A DNA stretch of 64,000 bases from Aphrocallistes beatrix (taxonomy: Eukaryota; Porifera; Hexactinellida; Sceptrulophora; Aphrocallistidae): contig OY725489.1 in assembly GCA_963281255.1 (NCBI GenBank), forward strand, positions 5,270,523 to 5,334,522. The letters run 5' to 3'. Below, piece by piece: positions 32,291 through 43,690 of this stretch. Made by a program: the position numbers and the translations under genes. Every line of letters starts with the position of its first letter. Within the stretch, counting starts at the first letter, position 1. The notes under the pieces are model-generated. The model was not told the origin of the DNA, did no database searches, and worked only from the letters and a program-made list of their open reading frames with translations.

Positions 32291-32693
32291 CAGGGATTTA
32301 CTTGCTACTTTTTTTTTACTTGCTACTTACTACCTTTTTATTTTTTTGGAGAAAAATAAAAGGTAGTAAGTAAATATTCTGGATTGCGAGCAAAAAAAAA
32401 GTAGCAAGTAAATTTCCCGGACACCCTGATGAAAAAGACATGGTTAAATTAAGAAAATTCTGTTTCTGAAATACTCAAATATTCCTGCAAATCCCTCGAT
32501 GCACCCTCGTTTCTGTCATATATTGTACAATCAATAATTTTTTCTCCTCACGCCAACTAATGTCGGTCAAAAAATAAGTAGCAAGTAAAAAAAAGTAGTG
32601 AGTGAGTAAAACTAAATCTCAAATGGAGGAAAAACTAAAGTAGCAAGTAAATGGTGGGCAAAAACTTTTTTTTTGCCAGTTCTGGAATCCCTG
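32291..32693. mobile_element. hAT-type MITE with iterated AGTAGCAAGTAAA motifs
   Basis: Ends CAGGGATTTACTTGC and, inward from the right, CAGGGATTCCAGAAC. Target duplication CCACATAA (32283-32290) versus CCTCATAA (32694-32701), 7 of 8 matching. Both subterminal regions carry repeated AGTAGCAAGTAAA or its inverse TTTACTTGCTACT, often next to poly-A/T. 403 bp, non-coding. Confidence 0.75.
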
Positions 32694-32819
32694 CCTCATA
32701 ATTTGATATCGAGAGCAAAATATACTAAAATAGCAGAAATTTAATGGTTTCAATCTGTATTGTGGTCAATAATACAACTTTCACTATACTTCTAGTAGTC
32801 AAGGTTGCTTATTATATGA

Positions 32820-34702
32820 ATAGTTGAATTGTTTAAGCGTGGGGAGGTATCTCCATCAAGAAATACTGGCACATTCCAAACCGTTTTTGATTCTCATTTC
32901 TAGATTTTGAGATACAGTGTCTCAAAGTCTATTTTTTAAATTTTCCGCTAGCACATCTTAATGGTAGAAATTTAGGCACTCAATGAATTGTTTAGGACAT
33001 ACCAAGGAATCAAACGCTTCCAAAATCGAATCATAGATAGTCTACCATATTTGCAACTTCATAGGACCAGGAGAAAGTTAAAATGACAAATATTGTAAAT
33101 TTTATCGGTGTCATAAAAAAAGGGCCAAAAAAGGGCGAAAATGTCTGTTTTTTTGGGGAAATCATGAATAAAATCACCGAGTTAGAATATATCCAAAAAA
33201 TGGTGGTTCTACGTTAATCGCCAAATAATATGAAACAACTCTTGAAATTTTTAAACTTCTATCTCGAACCAAATTTGAGAAATAATTCTGTAAAGACGGT
33301 CAATTTTGAAATTTTAAAGTCCCGAGATAAAGAGTTTTTAAGTTTAGGTGTTAAGAAGAATGTAAAATGAGTTATTAATAATGCACATAAGCATCCACAG
33401 ACATTTATTCGCATCCATACTGCTGATTTAGGTATATTAAAGCCAAATATTTACCAAAATTAGCAAAAGTACCCTGAAAATCCACAAATTTCCTTGAGGC
33501 CCCTAACTCCGAATATTTTGAGATAATTGTAGATAATATTTCATATTCCTGGCAGTGCGAAGTATAATCTATCAGTTTAGAATGAATAAAAAGCTTCCAA
33601 AAAGTATATTAGGAAGTTAGAGCAAAAGTCTACGACTTTTCATTTCGAAGTTAGTATTTTCGAAAAATGCTACGTCATCATATGTCAAAAATTTAAAAAA
33701 CTTAACATTCCATAGGGTGTAGTGCAATTATTATCAAAGAATCATATATGTACACTCATAAAAAGTATATTAGGAAGTGAGAACTAAGAATTTGGACTTG
33801 TATTTATAAAGATAGAGATATCTCTTTTTGGACCCTAAATGGGGGTTTTTGACCGAATCTGCGAGGTCCAAAGCCAGAACTTTCAAAATAATTATCAAAA
33901 GTTCTCCAAATTTTCTGTACATATTATTAACGGCAATTGTATTCACTATTTAGCATAATAGCTAAATTTGGACACATATTTAATGATTAGATTCGCCATT
34001 TTCTAATAGATTCAAAGTTCTCCATAGAATTTGTATTACAATTAAATCAATGATAAGTCGAGAATTATCTATTTTTTGACACAGGAATGGTCGAGGAACC
34101 TATATATTTTCGCATATTCCTTTTATTTAAGGATATAATATATTATATATCTACAATAGTTTTTAAGATATGACATCAGCCTCTTTCGGGACCTTAGAGG
34201 GATATTATGGCCGAAATTTACATATTATATGCGATATCTCAAGAACAAATGGTCGGATCTGAACAAATTTTTTTTCGAAACGATCAGAATTTTATTTCTG
34301 ACCCAGGGATCGCTTAATATCTGAGATCAAACTTGCGATTTCCCGAGGATTATATAAATGAACTCCCTTATATGTAGAGCTATTTGTTTGGATTTTATTT
34401 GCCCATTCTTTTAAATCTTTGTGTTTTATAATCTCCAAAGGTGCTAAACAATGTTAAGGTTCATATCATTAAAAAAATATCAAATAAGTTAAAAACTAAT
34501 TGGTAAATGAGTTAAAATCCTCTAATAATTTTTTAATTTTAATTAACGCTAAACTTTAGGGGGTTATTTCGCAAAAAATAAAAGAAAATGCCGTCCAAAT
34601 AGTGCTATCAGATGGTAGACCGATCAGTAATACAATGAAATAAGCAATAAAACATTTTGCTGTTTTTTTTATGCCAGGCAAGATTTTTCGAGGGCGGTAT
34701 CC
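32820..34702 (+). mobile_element. Family D TTAA-flanked element, copy 4 (left end lost)
   Basis: From about TTTAAGCGTGGGGAGGTAT the body follows copy 2: CACATTCCAAACCGTTTTTG, TCATAGATAGTCTACCATATTTGC, GCAAAAGTCTACGACTTTT, TTCTCCATAGAATTTGTATTAC, ACAAATGGTCGGATCTGAAC. It ends TTTTCGAGGGCGGTATCC before TTAA (34703-34706). It lacks the ~700-bp tandem block of copy 2. Confidence 0.65.
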
Positions 34703-34731
34703 TTAAGCAGATTCTCCAATATATATAGCCA

Positions 34732-34993
34732 CAGTGGGGCATTATGGTACCCTTGTGAACATCTACGTAAGTAGCCTCAGTGGGGTCTTATGGTACCCCA
34801 GCGAACATCTACGTGAATTACCACAGTGGGGTATTATGGTACCTCAGTAAACATCTACGCAAATAGCCACAGTGGGGTATTATGGTACCCCAGTAAACAT
34901 CTTCCAAAATAGCCACAGTGGAGTCTTATGGTACCCTAGTAAACATTTACGTAAATAGCCACAGTGGGGTCTTATGGTACCCCAGCGAACATC
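34732..34993 (+). repeat. 46-bp tandem repeat, 5.7 units
   Basis: Unit close to CAGTGGGGTCTTATGGTACC followed by CCAGCGAACATCTACGTAAATAGCCA. Well conserved between units, with GGTACC present in every complete unit. It begins 26 bases after the right TTAA of family D copy 4. No coding potential. Confidence 0.9.
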
Positions 34994-36499
34994 GATGAAA
35001 TGTCGCTATTCAACCTATGAATATGAAAAAATAACCTCAGAACAGTTAATTTTTCATTTTATGGTGTTTTCTTTTGTTTTTAACAGTGTTTTTTTTGTAT
35101 TTTGATTTTTGGGGTCCCTAATGACCCCATAGAGCGTATTTGCGAAGTTAATTAAAGCATGGGTATCTAACGGATATAAATGCATGAAACGTTCGAAATT
35201 TTCAGAGATTATAACATGGTGGATTTACCATTGATATTCAATAAATATTATATTGAAATTTATTCCAAAATTGATTATAATGAATGTATATAGTTAATAT
35301 ATACATTTTATGTTGTTTTCAAACATGGATAAATAATGACTTGTGGATATGCGATATTCGTTTATAGGTAAAATGACAACCCTCCCTGATTTGATTATTA
35401 CGTTCTCAGGATTTGTTCCTTCTATAAACTTGGTGATACTAGAATAGAACCTACACACGTAATACTTTAAATATTACCGTACAGATTTTCAAATTGATTC
35501 CTATCCACAAAGTTTTGGTTGAATATGTATAAAAAGAGTCGAAAATTAGGCTAAAGATTCTGACTAAATTCAGTAAAATTAGGTGGCAATGCAAAAATTT
35601 ACACTTTTTAACGAAAAACGTTCGGTAGAAATTAAGTATATACTATATCGATGAAGAGATATCTGATATGGAATGATGTATTCTATGACAATAAATGTTT
35701 AAATCTGAGGAAAGTTGAAGTATTATATCCTATTGCGACTAAAGAGTGAATTTTAAAAAATCCTCAAATTCTAATAGTTATATCACTGATGTTAAATGGA
35801 ATCAAGGTGTGGAACAAAGAGATAATCTGACATGATATTTCAATTCTTAATGTGGCTATTAATTAGTGAGATTGATCAATATTAAATTATTGAGTAACAT
35901 AACTAATGAGCAAATATTGAGTAGCCTCAGGCACCCGGAGGGTGACTCTGCGGACACATAGTTTCCGCAAGCCGTGCAGCGCAAGTAAGCGAAGCGCGCT
36001 TGTAAATAATATGTTCGAATTAAAACTATCTTTACAAAGGTTACCTTTCTAACAATTATTAGTGATTTGTATGGTTTAAATATCGAATTTATAATATTTA
36101 TATGATGGAGAGAAAAAAGTTTTGAAGGTGCAGTAATAAGGTGCAGTAATGGAAATATTCTAAGCATTCCCTATGTGGAAATTTAGTGGAATGTTTTTCA
36201 TGAAAAGTGCATAAGTGCGAAGGTGGATCGACCAAAGGATTACACATTTATTTAAGATCAATCCACGAAATTAACTGTCTAAGCACCTTAATATTTCATA
36301 AATTCAAATTTAGTCATGCTTTTAAACTAGTAGACAAATTCTAGCACACCAATTCTGGAAAGTTCTGCGGACACAAAGCATCCGCAAGTAGCGCAGCGAA
36401 GCACACTAGTAATATATTAAATAAATATAATTCGTTTCTGAAACCCTGATTGCATTAATGGATAAGGTTATTGCTAATTAGGTGATCTTCTAACTGCGT
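34994..36499. other. Unassigned AT-rich sequence with two Helitron 3' ends
   Basis: 35933-36003 carries GGCACCCGGAGGGTGACTCTGC..GCGAAGCGCGCTTG and 36362-36405 carries GCGGACACAAAGCATCCGC..GCACACTAG, both 3' termini of the Helitron-like group; the second keeps the canonical CTAG. The rest is AT-rich with no recognised gene. Confidence 0.5.
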
Positions 36500-37200
36500 A
36501 GCAGCAGCCTTTTCGATATTTTTTTTTCGAAACAGGTCATTCTAAGGACAATTTTATTTTCTAAGCTGTTTTAATTGTATTTCTAAATTGTATTAAAGTG
36601 TGATTTTTGTGTTGATTCAAGATTAGTACGAATTGATTTGAAAAAATTGAATTTTTCAATGGAATGTTGTTACATTCCTGTGTTGGTTGCTATGGTTAAA
36701 CATTTTGGTCAGTTTGGGCAATTTCGTGCAAATTGTAGTAACTAGATCTTCAATTTTAATTGTGTTTGATAGGCAATGTACTACTTACTTTTAGGTGATA
36801 ATACAACTTCTAAATTCAACGAGTTTTGAGTTATGGGTTGATTTTAAGAATGTGACCAAAGCACTAAATTGTCGCATAACTCTATAGTCTGTGAATTTAG
36901 AAGTTTAAATTGTATTAGTACCTAATAGGAAGTAGTCGATTAATTGCTTATCAAATACGAAATCTGAAGATCTAGTTCTTACAGTTTGCAGGATATGGCT
37001 CAAACTGATCAAAATGCTGTACTATAGCAACGTAGGAATGCAACATTCCATTGAAAAAATTCTATTTTCCAAATCAACTCGTACCAATCTTAGTTCTAAA
37101 CAAAAATTCTACCTTAATAACATTTGGAAGAAGGTTTAAAACAGCATTAGAAAATTGCCGAAATCGTGCTTAAAATGAGCTGCTGCGAAATGATATGATG
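36500..37200. repeat. Giant near-palindrome 2
   Basis: Arms of about 330 bases around a centre near 36855. Shared inverted landmarks: AATTGATTTG / CAAATCAACTCGTACCAAT, GGAATGTTGTTACATTCC versus GAATGCAACATTCC, TTTAGGTGATAATACAA versus GTATTAGTACCTAA, GAGTTATG versus CATAACTC. Same family as 30262-31326 but more diverged between the arms. Confidence 0.75.
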
Positions 37201-37311
37201 ACTAATCGAAATTTTGACAACGAATATATGTACTTTTATACCATGTTTATATATGCTGGTAAACATTGTTAATCTGGACACTTTGATCCCGGATATTTTA
37301 AGGATACCGCC

Positions 37312-39766
37312 CTTGAAAAATCCATGGGTTTGGCTTACAGCATATATCAAGAATAGAGATATATATGATGTTAAGTATGGGCAGGTAGTGCAATTAAAAA
37401 ATATTGAGACATGCCAAACAGTTTTTGGTTCACATTTCTAATTTTTGAGTTACAGCGTCTCAAAGTCCGTTTTTCCCGTTTTTCCCTAGCACATCTTAAT
37501 GGTAAGCCCTCCTCCATGTTTCGAATTTTTATTCATAGATAGTCTATCATATTTGCCACTTCATAGGACCAGAAGAAGGTTAAAATTAGAAAAATTGTAA
37601 ATTTTATCGGTGTCCGAGTAAAAAGGGCCAAAAAACGGCGAAAAAAGTCCTATTTTCTTTGGAAATCAGCAATAAAATCACAAATTTATAAGATATCGAA
37701 AATCCAGTGGTCCTACGCTCATCGCCTAATGATATAGAACAACTCCTGAAATTTTCAAATCTCTATCTTAAACAAAAGTACATGTAAACAAACAATTTAT
37801 CATATTGACCTGAAAATGTAATATTCGAAATCTACACTCCCTGAATATCCCATGATACCCGTTGGAAGCCAACTTCTAACCTATTTTTTTAATTTGATTA
37901 CTTTATGTATCTATTGTAAACAAAAGTAAACAAATTAATTGTCAGACTTACTCGAAAAACGATATTATAAATCTACACCCCTTGAAAACCGCATATCAAC
38001 CGTTGAAAGCTAGTTTATTGCATATATTTGAGATTTGTTTACTTTAAGTATCTATTGTAAGCAAAAGTAAACAAAGTAATTATCAAATTTATTCGAAAAT
38101 ATGCTATTCGAAGTCTACACCCCTGAATACCCCATGATATCCGTTAGTAGCCAACTTCTAGCCTAGTTTTGCAATTTGAATACTTTATGTATCTATTGTA
38201 AACAAAAGTAAACCAATTAATTGTCAAACTTACTCGAAAAAACGACATTCTAAATTTACACCCCTAAAAACCCCATGTCAACCGTTGAAAGCTAGTTTAT
38301 TGCACATATTTGAGATTTTTTACATTATGTATCTATTGTAAGCAAAAGTAATAATCAAATTTACTCAAAAATATGCTATTCGAAATCTACACCCCTGAAA
38401 ACCCCATGTCAACCGTTGGAAGTAAGTCTCTAGCTTATTTTTCAAAATTCGTCAAATGGTGTGAAATATATATATAAAGGTGTGAAAATATGTTAATAAT
38501 ATTTTTTATTGACAATTAACGAAAAAAGGTGAAAATAGCAAAATTGTATCGAAAATTCACAAATTACCTTGAGGCCTCTAAACCCGAATATTTTGAAACA
38601 ATTAGGGAATATAATCCATACTCCTAGCAGTACAAAGTATAATTCATCGGTTTAGGATGAATAAAGAGCTTCTAAAAAATATATTAGGAAGTGAGAGCGA
38701 GAATCTACGACTTTTAGTTTTCAAGTTAGGATTTTCGAAAAATTCTACGTCATCACGTGATAAAAATTTGAAACTTAGCATTCCATTCCATGTAGTACAC
38801 TTATTATTTAAGAATCAGATATATACCGTCTTGAAAAGTATATTAGGAATTGAGAGTTAAGAATTTGGGTGTATATTTCCCGAGATATGGCGGAATCTGT
38901 TTTTGGACCATAAATGGGGGGCTTTGACCGAATTTTTGAGATAAATGCTTTGAACTTCCAAAATAATCATGTTGAGTGCTTCAAAATTTCTGTATACATT
39001 GCTAGTGACTATTGCATTGTTTTTTGAGTATAAAAGCTACTTTTGGGAACTTATTTCATGACAAGATTCGCCATTTTCTATTATATTCAAAGTTCTCCAT
39101 AGAATTTGTATTACAATATAATCGATGATAAATCAAGAAATATTTACTTTTTGACAAAGGGATGTTTGAGGAACCTATATATTATCATATATATCCTTTC
39201 ATTTAAGATTATAATAGATCATATATCTTCAATAGTTTTTAAGCATTGACATCGTGCACTTTGGGGGCCATAAAGTGGTTTGATGTCCGAACTTTACCTA
39301 CAATATACTATAACTTACGAACAAATGGTCGGATCTGAACAAATTTTTTTTTTAACTGTTCAGAATTCTTTTCTATACACAATAGCTATTATCACAACGG
39401 CCATTTCCCGAGCATTTTAGAAATGAAGTCCCTCATAAAGATATTTTTGATTGGATTTCAAGTGCCTCTTTTTCTAAATTCATCTGTTTTATAATATTTA
39501 AAGGGGCCAAAACCATTTTGAGGTTCATATAATTGAAAAAATATCAGATAAGTTAGAAAATAATAGATGAATGCGCCGCAAAACCACGAATAACTTTCTG
39601 ATTTTTAGTACGCCTGAGCTTTAGGCGCTCAGTTCTAGAATATCCAAATAAATACCGTCCAACAAGTACGATTAGATGGTAGACTACTCAATAATCCGAT
39701 GGAATTAACAATAAAAATTCCACCATTTTTTTAAATGCTAGGCGATGTTTTTCGAGGGCGGTATCT
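37312..39766 (+). mobile_element. Family D TTAA-flanked element, copy 2 (full length)
   Basis: TTAA at 37308-37311 and 39767-39770. Left end GGATACCGCCCTTGAAAAAT; right end, inward, GATACCGCCCTCGAAAAAC. About 2.45 kb, including a ~0.7-kb tandem block at 37790-38480 related to Helitron family B. No transposase; short frames are not conserved between copies. The best reference copy for the family; piggyBac-type mobilisation is inferred from TTAA. Confidence 0.75.
37790..38480 (+). repeat. ~140-bp tandem repeat with alternating A/B units
   Basis: Five units each with GTATCTATTGTAAACAAAAG, TACTCGAAAA and a CTACACCCCTGAAAACCCC block. Units alternate between CCAACTTCTAGCCTA (A) and GCTAGTTTATTGCA (B) versions, giving a ~285-bp higher-order period. 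The same words occur singly in family B Helitrons at 18300-18450 and 63040-63190, so the array probably grew from one. Confidence 0.7.
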
Positions 39767-39770
39767 TTAA

Positions 39771-40744
39771 ACCGGTTAAGCGGAGTTCCCAAATATCCGA
39801 TGAAATTTCAAAGCAATAACTTATATTAATAATGATATTAATAAAAGTTATTGCTTTGAAGTACTCATAACATGGCAGTGTATTATAATGCCATACAAAG
39901 ATTTCTATTGTGAGAGTGAAGCCTTACGTATATCCTTACTATTAAAACTCAATTAATGTTTGTATATACTAATGTAATGAATTGCTTGAAACTGCATGCA
40001 TTGAAAGCTGAGCTGCACGACTTAGAGTCGCGTAGAATCGAGGATATCAAAGAAAATGTTTCTAAATTATCTACCCCAAAAAACAGTTTACACTTCATCA
40101 CAAAGTTTACACTTCATCATTACCATTTAGTCACATCTCATCACTTCGTAGTAATATAAGTAAATTAATCCAAAAAAATGCTAGAAACTAGCTTCCAACT
40201 GCTGACCTGGGGTAATTGTAAGCATTGTAGATTCTAACTATTATCAGAGTACTCCTCAGTGCATTATAAATATACTATACTATACAATTAGTATGTCTAA
40301 TATAAAAAATACCAGTAATCTACGTATGTGGACAATATGCCGGTGCAATAGCTTTGTAGACCACTAGATATTTTACTGTGTTGATATAAAGTAGCGTAAC
40401 CAGTGAGAGTGGTGCACATACTCTCCGCCAGGTTTTAGTTTAAGAAATTTTGTGAGTAATTTACATTACTTTATTAATTAATCGATAAGTACGCATATAG
40501 AAATTTATTAAGGGTTTCGTTGGTATTGAAGGTCAATGAATGCTAGAATTAACAAACTTGGGATAATTTAAACGAAGAAAGGAGACACTGAAGGGTGACT
40601 TAGGCCGATACTAAGTGTCTCAAGCCGCGCAGCGCAAGCAAGTTTGCTGATATATATATATATGTAACGAATTGATTGAAGAGACTTCCGGGCACAGAAT
40701 GCTAATTTTTGGCATGGGATACCGTTCCTTCCCGTAAATTGGCA
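39771..40744. other. Spacer with Helitron 5' and 3' ends
   Basis: 39937-39962 holds a 5' end TCCTTACTATTAAAACTC; the following ~250 bases are a variant Helitron-like body with repeated AGTTTACACTTCATCA. 40575-40645 holds a 3' end CAAGCCGCGCAGCGCAAGCAAG, then a TA run and a family A start GTAACGAATTGATTGAAG at 40663, cut by palindrome 3. Confidence 0.5.
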
Positions 40745-41320
40745 CGTTTCATGCACATTTTAAAGCGTTAATAATATATCATTTTCAAATATAATAATTC
40801 ATATTTGACTTTATTTGATAGATAATGGGCTACTTTCTATTAACTCATACATTTTATAGCATTAAACCGTTAAATGGCGCTAGATTTTTGCTAACTCATT
40901 TCCGGCAAAGTCATTTTGGGCGGGGAAACCTTATAAGTGAGGGGCCTTTGCTATAAATAGAAATAACCCCAGGTAATTTAAGAGATATTATTTAATCTTA
41001 AGATTTTCGAGATATGGTGCAATTTAATAGATATGATTCATAAAATATATTGCACCATATCTCGAAAGCCTTAAGATTGTTATAAAATGTATTAGGGGAT
41101 AATATAAACTAACCAATTAAGTATTTATCAAATACAGTCATATGTGAATGTCTAACAATAATGGTTTTCAAGAAAGGCTCAAATAGTATAAATATTTTTC
41201 CATAGCAACGATCGAATGTTAGCAACTTTCAATTAGAAAATTTCCTATTTTTCGATTTAACATTCCTACCTTGATTGTTTTGAAAATCATACATTAATAA
41301 CGCTTTAAAATGGGCTTAAA
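40745..41320. repeat. Giant near-palindrome 3 (unequal arms)
   Basis: TTTTAAAGCGTTAATAATAT near 40758 is matched by CATTAATAACGCTTTAAAAT near 41300, and CATACATTTTATAGC by GTTATAAAATGTATTA; the centre near 41028 is a tight palindrome, GATATGGTGCAAT..ATTGCACCATATC. The left arm lacks the CCATAGCAACGATCGAATG block of the right arm, so it has a deletion. Related to palindromes 1 and 2 through that block. Confidence 0.7.
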
Positions 41321-41577
41321 ACAGGTCTGAATATTACCTTAAATCTGTGAAAAATAGGTAAGTAAAACCACATAAATAATATTACACACATAATTTAGGT
41401 AAGTCAACATTGCAAATGGACTCTAGAAATACGACTTCTTATTTAACAATAATACATTTCTCATGTTTAACTTGAGCGGATTACGAGATATCAATAAAAC
41501 ACAATGGACCCAAGTTCCAGGACCCAAGATTGAACGCCTACAGTCATTACTTTAAAGAAGTCCATGATATGTACAAA

Positions 41578-41855
41578 GGGCTTCGCTTGCTTGCGCTGCG
41601 CGGCTGGTGGATATTCATAATCCCATGATGAGTCGCTATTTTGGTCTGAGGTCAGAACTTACTGGAACCATAGCCGAAAGACTCCCATATGCTAAAAATC
41701 AGCTTTCTGTGCATGGGAGTTTTTATAACAGTAGGACAGATGTATTTAGAGATGGTATATCCTTTATAATTAATCAATGTGACCACAGGCGCCCACAGGG
41801 CGCCTCCAGCGGAGACAAAGTGTCCGTCATCTGCGAAAAGCGAAGCGCGATTGTA
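41578..41855. mobile_element. Helitron-like fragments joined in opposite orientations
   Basis: 41578-41612 is an inverse 3' hairpin (CTTCGCTTGCTTGCGCTGCG), followed by inverse family A middle (AGAACTTACTGGAACCATAG). From about 41728 a forward family A tail begins (ACAGTAGGACAGATG, ATGTGACCACAGGCG, AAAGTGTCCGTCATC, GCGAAGCGCGATTG). The middle is missing, so a rearranged pair. Confidence 0.5.
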
Positions 41856-41863
41856 TATATATA

Positions 41864-42337
41864 CACTACCCGGACAAAAGTATTTGCACACTTCATTATC
41901 TTACGTGCATTTAATACTAAAATGAGTATATTCATGAAAATTTAAAATCCGAAACGGTAAGTGATACAATCGGGTTTCAAATTCGAAATCTTCGCATTCG
42001 AATTAATTATTGTAGGATATTTCTAATCAATTACTAATTCCCAATTATTTCAAATTATCAATCACTGCCACCTTGTGCTACATATGTCCCTTTTTATTCC
42101 TATACATGATGGTGATGTACTACCCCTTGTGCCACAGGTTGATAATGTTACTCATTGAGTTGAGCTATTTGTTAGAAATCTTCAACTATTACTAATTCGA
42201 ATGTGAAGATTTCGAATCTTAAATCAGACTCTTAATAACTCTTAGAGCTTGAATACTTTTCCCTTCATGAAAAGATAAATTTAGTACTGTTTGTATGGGA
42301 AAGAATATAGTGTACAAATACTTTTGTCCGGTTAGTG
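41864..42337. mobile_element. Tc1-like MITE, second family, copy 2
   Basis: Ends CACTACCCGGACAAAAGTATT and, inward from the right, CACTAACCGGACAAAAGTATT, with TA on each side. 474 bp; inverse orientation of 27640-28118. Contains GTGGCAC/GTGCCAC words like its relatives. Confidence 0.85.
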
Positions 42338-42800
42338 TATATTCGAATATTAATCGGCCCTCGAATAATCGCCCCTCTCTTCAGAATACTATCGAAAGAA
42401 ATCATATACTTATGCTTCATAAACTACATTACGGAATGGCAGATCATCGAGTGTGAAGGTAGCCATCACCGTGGGTGCAGTGACATGTAGGTATTCATTC
42501 TACTAAAAAAATGTTGGCATTATACCGCCTTTTATATTCAGTTGTTTTGTGATTTACGTAGTTAAATTATTAACTAGCAAATGAGCAATTGTTTACAATA
42601 CATGCTAACTTCCCCCAGATGAACTAGATATGCGCCAATTTTGTGACTTTTACAAAAAGTTCTATTTCATTTCATCTAACATTTAAAATGAACACTGCTT
42701 GAACAAGCTCATCAATTTCTTTGTTGACCAAATGAATCAAACCTAGATAATGAAATATTAAAAAGGTTCTAACTGAAAAATAGAATACACTTTATGAATA

Positions 42801-42992
42801 TTATTCTGTACCTAATTTTCTCGGTCCAGGATTCGACTCAATATCGCCACATTGGAGAAGAAGAAGAAAAATTAGATCAAAAATAATATTATAAGTTGAA
42901 TAACATACAGGAATTCTATAACCAAGCGTTACAGTACTGGAATACGTATTAGGGGCTACAGTAATGATTTTTGGGAAAATATATATTAACAA
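42801..42992 (-). pseudogene. 2A-like peptide exon of a lost non-LTR retrotransposon
   Basis: A 63-codon frame ends FLLLLQCGDIESNPGPRKLGTE (motif GDIESNPGP at 42822-42848). D-x-E-x-N-P-G-P is the 2A ribosome-skipping motif; a hydrophobic leucine run followed by GDIExNPGP is typical of the start of ORFs in CR1/L2/Rex1-like non-LTR elements of invertebrates. The frame stops four residues after the motif and no endonuclease or RT follows, so only a scrap of 5' end remains. A chance match to nine specific residues is unlikely. Confidence 0.7.
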
Positions 42993-43330
42993 TTTTCAAA
43001 GATACCCCAATTCAACACTTGTGGTTGTGTTTTCATAGATGCTAATACGAAATATCTTAGTCACTTTTTTCATCACAATATTTTAGAAACTTGTCCGATT
43101 GAAATCAAACTCAAAGCCAAATATAATAATGGGTAGATGAATAATCCTAGAATTTTCAAACAAATCAAACGGAAGCAACTACTCCAGGCTCAAAGCATAT
43201 TGAGTGACTCTCGTACAGTATCTAATCTATTTATTTATTTCACTAGCGTACTGTTTTTGAACAAGTTTCAAGTGTTTACCAAAGTTCCACTCTAAAACTC
43301 ATATATTCAAAGTCTAACTTAATTAATTAA

Positions 43331-43690
43331 TTGCTTCAAATGGCTACAGATTCTGATCGGAGATCCTTAAAGAGGAAGCTTACGATTTCATTTGAAGTAC
43401 CTGACGATATTTATGTTTCAGATGAAGAGAATAATTCAGATACTGAATATGTTGAATCTAGTAGTTCAGATCTAGTACCTCATTTAATTCTGAATCTATT
43501 TTATCAGATTCTAATTCTGAGTCTACTAACATTTCGGATGACAGGATAGATTTAGATGAAGAAGGTGTTGTTTCTCGAGTTGGAACCATATGGGAAAATA
43601 TGGAACCAGATATTGATGTCAATATCCCCATTTTTTATGATCCGGGTTGTTCAGACTCTATCCACAAAACTTCAATTCTTGGTTTGTTGT
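43331..43690 (+). pseudogene. Acidic N-terminal piece of a possible piggyBac-like protein
   Basis: From ATG at 43340: ATDSDRRSLKRKLTISFEVP then DDIYVSDEENNSDTEYVESS; a frameshift near 43475 leads to NISDDRIDLDEEGVVSRVGT, IWENMEPDIDVNIPIFYDPG. Acid- and serine-rich starts followed by W..(I/F)P.F...G are seen in piggyBac transposases, but the match is weak. The catalytic domain is absent. It could equally be another transposon ORF start. Confidence 0.35.

Noticed and set aside
34732-34993. CRISPR-like array (46-bp units)
   Set aside because: Units are contiguous with no unique spacers, in a eukaryotic setting with no cas genes; this is a plain tandem repeat.
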